Positions 29,906-35,798 of a stretch of 35,798 bases of DNA are shown one piece after another. The DNA comes from Caecitellus pseudoparvulus (Eukaryota; Bigyra: Bicosoecida), in contig CBFFRQ010000142.1 of the NCBI GenBank assembly GCA_965644315.1, forward strand, positions 1 to 35,798. Reading direction: 5' to 3'. Under the pieces are notes generated by a model. It did no database searches. It was not told the origin of the DNA and saw nothing but the letters and a program-made list of their open reading frames with translations. Position numbers and translations under genes: made by a program. Within the stretch, counting starts at the first letter, position 1, and each line of letters begins with the position of its first letter.

Positions 29906-30725
29906 GCTGGCAAAGGGGACGGTGGTCAAGTACGTTCGCGCGGTTGCTGGCCTGATCAGGGCCGCTCCAGCACCCCGGGACAGGGCGCGGACCATGGTGG
30001 GCATCTTAACGGGCGGCGTGGCCGCAGGCAGATGGGCCCCCCATCGGGCGAAGCAGATCCTGGCGCAATGGGTCGGTGGTTTTAGGTATCTGGGCCTGCC
30101 AATCCCGTCGCTAGCCCCGCTGGGGCTCACAGTCGGCAGCATCTGCCGGGCAATCCGCCGGCTCCACCGAGGGAGAGGGGAGCAACACCGCCGCCCTATC
30201 AGCAAAGAACAAGTCATGGAGGCCATGAAGCGGGCATGGGACGGGCCACACCTCGGGAGGCATGCCCCAACTGCCGCCGCAGCTATCTACATCGGCTTTC
30301 ATGGCATGTGCAGGCCGGGAGAGCTCCGGGGCCTGCGATGGGAGGAGTTGCACTTCGGGCGGGCGGGCCCCCTGCAGTGGGTGGAGGCCAGGGTCACGGA
30401 TAAAACGCACCTGAGTGCAAACCGCCACATCCAGGTGGTGCGCCAGGCCGAGTGGGCGGGGGCCTTCGACCGCCTCCGGGAGCAGGCCCGGGACAAGCGG
30501 GGAAGCCTGCTCCCAAGGTGGGCGTGGCTCAGCCTGCAAGGCATCCTGAAGGCTGTAGCGGGCGTGTCCTTGGCCCACCTGAGACCCGGGGGCAATATGT
30601 TCTGGACAGGCCGGGCCCCCGACGTCTTGGTGGAGCACGCGGCGGGCTGGGCGGCTGGCTCCCCCACCCGGGCACGATACTACACCCAGGGGGGGAGGGG
30701 GCGAGGCTGTGGCACGAGGCCATGA
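29856..30725 (+). CDS. E3 tyrosine recombinase, short C-terminus
   Basis: This 289-codon version retains every catalytic-type residue. A seven-G run at 30689-30695 (six in E1/E2) sends it to a TGA just after the RYYTQGG region. The long tail of the other copies is lost. The core of such recombinases normally ends soon after the tyrosine, so this shorter form may be the more natural protein. Confidence 0.75.
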   Translation: MIRAIPASPISRIHQHRLAKGTVVKYVRAVAGLIRAAPAPRDRARTMVGILTGGVAAGRWAPHRAKQILAQWVGGFRYLGLPIPSLAPLGLTVGSICRAIRRLHRGRGEQHRRPISKEQVMEAMKRAWDGPHLGRHAPTAAAAIYIGFHGMCRPGELRGLRWEELHFGRAGPLQWVEARVTDKTHLSANRHIQVVRQAEWAGAFDRLREQARDKRGSLLPRWAWLSLQGILKAVAGVSLAHLRPGGNMFWTGRAPDVLVEHAAGWAAGSPTRARYYTQGGRGRGCGTRP

Positions 30726-31085
30726 CACCCAGGGGAGGAAGCAAGCATTGAAAAGTATTGGCGGGTGCCGCAAGGAGGCGTCCCCTCCCCCAAGAGATGC
30801 AGCGAGCCCTGGTGGCCGCTGGCATAGAGGGGGGAGGGGACGGCCTCGAGGCGGGCCCAGTTCAATGCATTTCGATTGCCACGCACAACGCACCAACACG
30901 AGGGAACCGAGGTTGCCGGCACCCCAGCCGGCAACCATGTTTCCCGGCAGGAGGGGCGGCGGGCAGTCCCACGCTAGTGGCACAATTGTCCCCCGCCGCC
31001 CCAACGCAGAGTAGACGACGGCAGGACCGGGCATGACAAAACCAGTCATTAGCCGGCCTCGTCACTCTCTTTCCTTTTTTTCGAG

Positions 31086-33167
31086 ATGGCATCGGATGAT
31101 CCAGCTTCCAGCGACACGGAGGGCGGAAGCTGGGAGGACATCCACGACAAAATGATGTCTGTCAACTCCGCCAAGCAAGCCAAGGCGCTCATAACGGAGC
31201 AGGAGTTCGAGTACTGGCTGAAGTGGGCGGATTCTGAGGATTTTGGTAAGATGGAGGCCGCTTGGCGCCTCCGGGAGGTGCCCGAGGGATTCCGGGCAGA
31301 TCGCATGCGATCCCTCATTGCGGGCAGAGCTTTCCGCCTCCCCGCTGACGGTGCCCCTCATCGCGCAGGCGGCTCACCACGGGGGCACGGCACGAAGCGA
31401 ACCCGTCCGCGCGGTGCGAGCAGTGGCACGCCCTACGGCCCGCACCTACCCCCGCGCCCGACCCAGCCGGACGCAGTCGCAGGCGACCTCCCGCAAGATC
31501 CCGCCACAGTGCTTACGTGGTTCCTGCAGAGGGGAGCGACGGTGCCGAGCGAGGACGTCGCCGTGCAGCTGCAGTTCTACGTGGGCTTGGCAACGGAGGA
31601 GACATCGCCGTACGCCCTCTCCGCTTGGCCTCCACGGCGCTTCGCCGCATGGTGCAGACTCAACGGTATTCCCCCCGACCTCACCCCCGACGACATCGTG
31701 ATGCATTTGCAGCGGGTCCTGGAGGCCGCGCTGGCGGGCGACGACGACTTTGGCGACGACGATGCCGGCGCCCCGTTCTTTCCCGTTTTCCCGGGCACCA
31801 CACCGGATGCCGCCCGGTTACAGCCCCGTGCGGCGGCCCCGGGTCACCCCCCGGCCTCCAAGAGGCACAGGGCGGCCTATAGCCCGCAGCCCCCCTCCCC
31901 CGTGGGGCGGCGGAGCCTCGCCGGCAGTCCACCCCGAAGGCGGGTCGGCTGTTTTCGGTCACATGGGGGAGAACAGCGGTCGGTCGTCGCCAGCCGACGA
32001 GGTACTGGTCACTGTAGGCGCGCTGCGGGTCATTGGGCCGACCGCACACCCCTCGTCGGCGGTGGCCCGGGACCGCCTGTCAGCCTTGGGGGCAGTTTTC
32101 GCTGCGGGGACCACAGACGCCTTGACCACGGTGGCTGTCGAGATGGCTGAGGCTGCTGCACGAGAGGTGCCCGCAGCAACGGGCCCAGTGCCGTCAGGTA
32201 CGTTCCTGTCCCGCCAGCTCCCCCCCCACTCGCCCCGCGTGCCCGCTCCCGGCGACCCGTCCTGGCTCACAGCCCCCGGCGATGAGGTAGCCCCGCCGTC
32301 CGCGTCGGTCATGATGGACGACGCTATGGACGTAGTGACTGCTGTACGCCTGGTGCAAGGGAGGGTGGAAGTTACAGTTGACCCAACCCATCTAGTGGCA
32401 GTAACTGGGGCGGGTGCCCTGTCGGCATGCCACATGCTGGGCAACCGTGGGGGCGCTTGGTGGCTTGCTGCGATGACCAGGGACTTGCTGACGGCGCCTT
32501 CCGACGACCTCCACCGCTCCCTCCGAGCGTTCTGGTGGAAGTGGGCGTCCGAGGTGCCCGCCCTGGCAGACCAGCGGGGCCTGTGCCGAGCCATGGCGTG
32601 CGCACTCCTGATCACAATCGCAGTGCGGGCCGTGGCGCAGACCGCCGCTGCGTTGCCCGAAGGCCAGCGCAGGCGATGGGCCCAGCTGACGTGGGCCTCC
32701 TGGGTGGCCACGTTCCGCACTAACGCCACCATTGTCATGATGGCGTCGGCGACGGGGCAAGCACTGGTGGCCAGCTCGCTGGCGCGCGAGGCATGGGCGG
32801 CCGGGGCCGCCGCCACACCGATGCCAGGTGCGGGGGCGGCCCGGCGCAAACCCCCGCTCGTGGCCCTCCCGCGGGGCTGTACCGGCAGGACGACCCGAGC
32901 ACATTCGTGTGGTGCCCCGGGTGCGTCGGATCCGACCGGCGGCGCCGGTCGCTGGCATCCTGCCCACGCCTGGCCCAGCATGTGGCCCACCTGCGCCGGA
33001 CCCACACAGTCGGAGGTAAGCCCGCAGAACTTACCCAGGCGCAGGCAGTGGCCATGCTGGTGCGCCAGTGGGAGCGGAAGGTGGCATCCAAGGGACGTGA
33101 CTTCCAGCGGCGCATGCAGCCCCGCGCTGTCACCACGGCCATGGTGGAGGCAGCTCTCAGCCTCTAG
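31086..33167 (+). pseudogene. E4 gag-like ORF (two frameshifts)
   Basis: The ATG at 31086 is the only plausible start, because the T run here is seven long and closes the upstream frame. Six C at 31847-31852 and five G at 32832-32836 (six in the other copies) disturb the frame. The zinc-finger end is open in the frame of 32793 to TAG 33165-33167. Confidence 0.62.
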
Positions 33168-35386
33168 GAGGTGGGCCGGAGCGCGGTGGTGAGAGCGACC
33201 ACGGGGTACCGGGCCGTGCCCGTGGAGTGGAGGGCTGCCGCCCCGCTCTCGACAGACCACCGCGCCATGGCCGTGCTCATCGAATCAATGGTCCAGCAGC
33301 TGCATGGGGACCGTTGTTGGACTCCACCGGGGCTCTTCGAGGACATCTTGCGTGGGGGCTTGGACTGGGGCCCCCACCCCGTGGTCTCATACTGGGGTTG
33401 CCAGGAGGCCCACGCTGACGTGTGTCCCGCATGCGGCGAGACCACTTCCAGATTACGGCAGCTTGAGCGGTGCGCAGCCATGCGACTGCTCACCGTGGTC
33501 ACGCTGCGCGGGTGGGACCCCGCTTGGCTGCTGTTCCGCCGCCCCCCGGCAGCGGCATCCCCGTCCTCGGCATACGTGCTGCAGCCGCACGACGAGCGGG
33601 CGGTGGCAGCGGCCTATGACGCCTTCGCGGCTGCGCGCGTGCTGCAGCCGGTCACCCCCCAGCAGCTGCAGCAGCACCGAAAGATGGGGGGCCAGCCGCT
33701 TCTGCCTTCGTTGTCACGACATGGGCCCCCCAGCCGGGCGTCAGCGACGAAGCTCTGCGACAGTGGGCTGCTGCGAACCCAGGCGAGGCGGTGCAGGCCG
33801 CCAGCTCTTCCCGCGCGCCCGCCCGCCCGAGCCGCCTGTTCCGGGCCAAGCAGCGGGTGGTGTACGATCTGGCAGCCGTCAACCAGGCCTCAGTGAGCCC
33901 CCCATTCCACTACCCCACGCTGGAGAGCTGGGCGCTGCGCCTCCCGCCGAACTCGGACTGTGTTGTCCTGGACGTGGAAGCAGGGTACACGGCCATCCCC
34001 ATCGCTCCGTCGGGCGCCGGACTGTTCACCATGCTCGCCCAGGGCAGGCCAGCCTTCCGCATGCTTCGGATGGCCTTCGGGTACAGCCCGGCCGGGGCCA
34101 TTTTCTGCTTTTTTTCTGGACTTCTGGGCGCCAAGATCGAAGCGGCGTTCCCAGCAGGGCATGTGGTTGTGTACGTAGACGACGTCGGGCTTGGGGGAGC
34201 TACGTTGGGGCCACGGCCATCGATCGTGCCCAAGATAACTCAACTGTTCGAGGACGTGGGCTTCCGGGTGTCGCGCAAGAAGACGCAAGGGCCACAGCGC
34301 GTCGTTCAGTACTTGGGGATGGTGGTCAGGTGTGCCCCGTGTGGGGTGTACCTTGAGTGTCCTCAAGCCAAACGAACTCAGCTGCGGTGGCAGCTGGCCG
34401 CGGTCCTTAATCGCCTCGGCGCTTGCTCCACCATCCCCAAGCGCGTTTTCGCCGCGGTCACAGGGCGCTTGCACGGCCTGTCGGCCGTGGTGCCCCACGC
34501 AAAACAAACGCTGTCGCTCTTGTACGACACCATGCGCACACACAAGTACCGCGTCGGCCCCCCCGGCGCTCTCGTGCCTGTCCCCCCGGCGTCGCACGGG
34601 GCCCTGCGGACCCTCCTTGAGGCCCTCGGTGGGCCGTTATCGACGGGCCCGATGCGCCCGCTCTCCCCACTGTCAAGCAGGTGGCGCGCCGCCCTCTTTG
34701 GCTCGTGCGACGCGTCGGGGGAAGGCGGGCTGGGGGCAACAGTGTCGAGGTGGGCAGGGCCAGGAGAACGCACAGACTCCGCTTGGTACGCGTCCATGCG
34801 CATCCCCGGCACAGCCCCGGGCGAGGAGCTCGTGGGAGCCTCCACGATGCTGGAGCTGTACGCAATCGCCTTGGCTATGGCAATGGCGCGGCATGTTTTT
34901 CCCGAGCCGGGGCCGCTGCTGCTATGCCTAGCTGCGGACAGCCAGGCAGCGGTGGCGCTGGCGCGACGAGGGTACAGCAAGCACAGCCGTGAACTCACGC
35001 GCGTCTGCGGGGTCCTCGAGCGGGTTTCCCGCGTTTTGGACGTCCACTTGGCGCCTCGGTGGATCCCGAGGAGCCTGAATTGGCGGGCGGACGCCCTCAG
35101 CCACCCCGAAAGGGTGGATAGCAGCACACCGGCAGCGCTCGGCCTCCCGCCAGGGCAACCAGCCGAGCTGGAGGTATCAGCAGGGGGAAGCAGCGCCGCT
35201 GAGCGGTGGCATGATGTGTCCCTAGACGTAGGGCCGTCGGGAAAGGCCGGGGCGGGCACCGCGTGGATTCACTCAGCTCAACTCTCCGTCGCCCTGCACA
35301 GACACACTCTGGATAAGGAAGCAGACCTTCTGGCAGATGATCAGGGCCATCCCCGCGTCCCCGATCAGCAGGATTCACCAACATAG
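33168..35386 (+). pseudogene. E4 pol: reverse transcriptase and RNase H in one frame
   Basis: From 33791 to TAG 35384-35386 the RT and RNase H domains form one continuous ORF of 531 codons, because the run at 34558-34564 has seven C. This shows the native fusion: RT motifs through YVDD and YLGMVV, a ~60-residue connector, then RNase H (CDAS, MLELYA, ADSQAAV, WRADALSH). The N-terminal Cys-rich segment (33171 on, in frame with gag after the UAG) is still separated by a six-G run near 33686. It is the best single guide to the element's polymerase. Confidence 0.85.
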
Positions 35387-35798
35387 GCTGGCAAAGGGGA
35401 CGGTGGTCAAGTACGTTCGCGCGGTTGCTGGCCTGATCAGGGCCGCTCCAGCACCCCGGGACAGGGCGCGGACCATGGTGGGCATCTTAACGGGCGGCGT
35501 GGCCGCAGGCAGATGGGCCCCCCATCGGGCGAAGCAGATCCTGGCGCAATGGGTCGGTGGTTTTAGGTATCTGGGCCTGCCAATCCCGTCGCTAGCCCCG
35601 CTGGGGCTCACAGTCGGCAGCATCTGCCGGGCAATCCGCCGGCTCCACCGAGGGAGAGGGGAGCAACACCGCCGCCCTATCAGCAAAGAACAAGTCATGG
35701 AGGCCATGAAGCGGGCATGGGACGGGCCACACCTCGGGAGGCATGCCCCAACTGCCGCCGCAGCTATCTACATCGGCTTTCATGGCATGTGCAGGCCG
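35337..35798 (+). CDS. E4 tyrosine recombinase (3' end outside window)
   Basis: The first 154 codons are present, in the +1 frame relative to RNase H, starting at the same internal ATG as the other copies. The window ends at the CRP of the catalytic-arginine motif, so activity cannot be judged. Confidence 0.75.
   Translation, partial: MIRAIPASPISRIHQHRLAKGTVVKYVRAVAGLIRAAPAPRDRARTMVGILTGGVAAGRWAPHRAKQILAQWVGGFRYLGLPIPSLAPLGLTVGSICRAIRRLHRGRGEQHRRPISKEQVMEAMKRAWDGPHLGRHAPTAAAAIYIGFHGMCRP

Larger units (their letters stand above)
25425..30906 (+). mobile_element. YR retrotransposon E3 (middle unit of array)
   Basis: This is the full A - genes - B unit, 5482 bp, between two B-A junctions. It shares with E2 the pol variants GGGGGCAG near 28120, five C and seven G near 28180-28207. 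This separates the E2/E3 pair from the E1/E4 pair. Confidence 0.85.
30907..35798 (+). mobile_element. YR retrotransposon E4 (last visible array unit, cut by window end)
   Basis: This starts with A directly after B of E3 and continues to the window end inside the recombinase gene. Its pol variants (GGTGGCAG, six C, six G) match E1. The right end of the array is not visible. Confidence 0.85.

Overview
The window looks like nuclear DNA from a GC-rich eukaryote, most likely a green alga. The reasons are long C/G-rich coding regions, fragments of the eukaryotic nucleolar protein UTP20, large intronless-looking ankyrin-repeat genes, and a tyrosine-recombinase (YR) retrotransposon family. The class is inferred; the species cannot be fixed from sequence alone.

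Left half (1-19945): a tandem segmental duplication with a unit of about 4.4 kb once insertions and ankyrin-repeat expansion are set aside. Each unit has, on the + strand, a SEC12/PREB-like N-terminal fragment followed by the C-terminal part of UTP20. This meets, tail to tail, a minus-strand gene for a protein with an unrecognised ~600-residue N-terminal region and a block of 38-residue ankyrin repeats. UTP20 copy 1 (2-358) is open to its stop. Copies 2 and 3 are broken by different lesions. The three ankyrin paralogues carry 25, 2 and 5 near-identical repeats. Ankyrin gene 2 (13385-15622) is intact. Gene 1 (541-11209) is split by a complete retroelement. Gene 3 (17807-19945) is cut by the start of an element array.

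Retroelements: four nearly identical + strand copies (E1-E4) encode gag, reverse transcriptase, RNase H and a tyrosine recombinase. E1 (1942-7760, 5818 bp) has complete split direct repeats, A1 - genes - B1A2 - B2. No target-site duplication is visible, and removing it restores the ankyrin reading frame. E2, E3 and E4 (19946 to the window end) lie head to tail, joined only by B-A junctions and without B2, the form expected if circular intermediates recombine into one another. The gene order and the absence of any methyltransferase segment fit the Ngaro-type branch of YR retrotransposons. gag and pol share one frame and are separated by a single UAG.

Most interesting points: ankyrin repeats whose variation is concentrated at the usual ligand-contact positions, with copy number changing between tandem paralogues; the circle-derived-looking tandem element array; the gag-UAG-pol arrangement; strong inverted repeats inside the A and B termini; and homopolymer indels that break each element copy in a different place.
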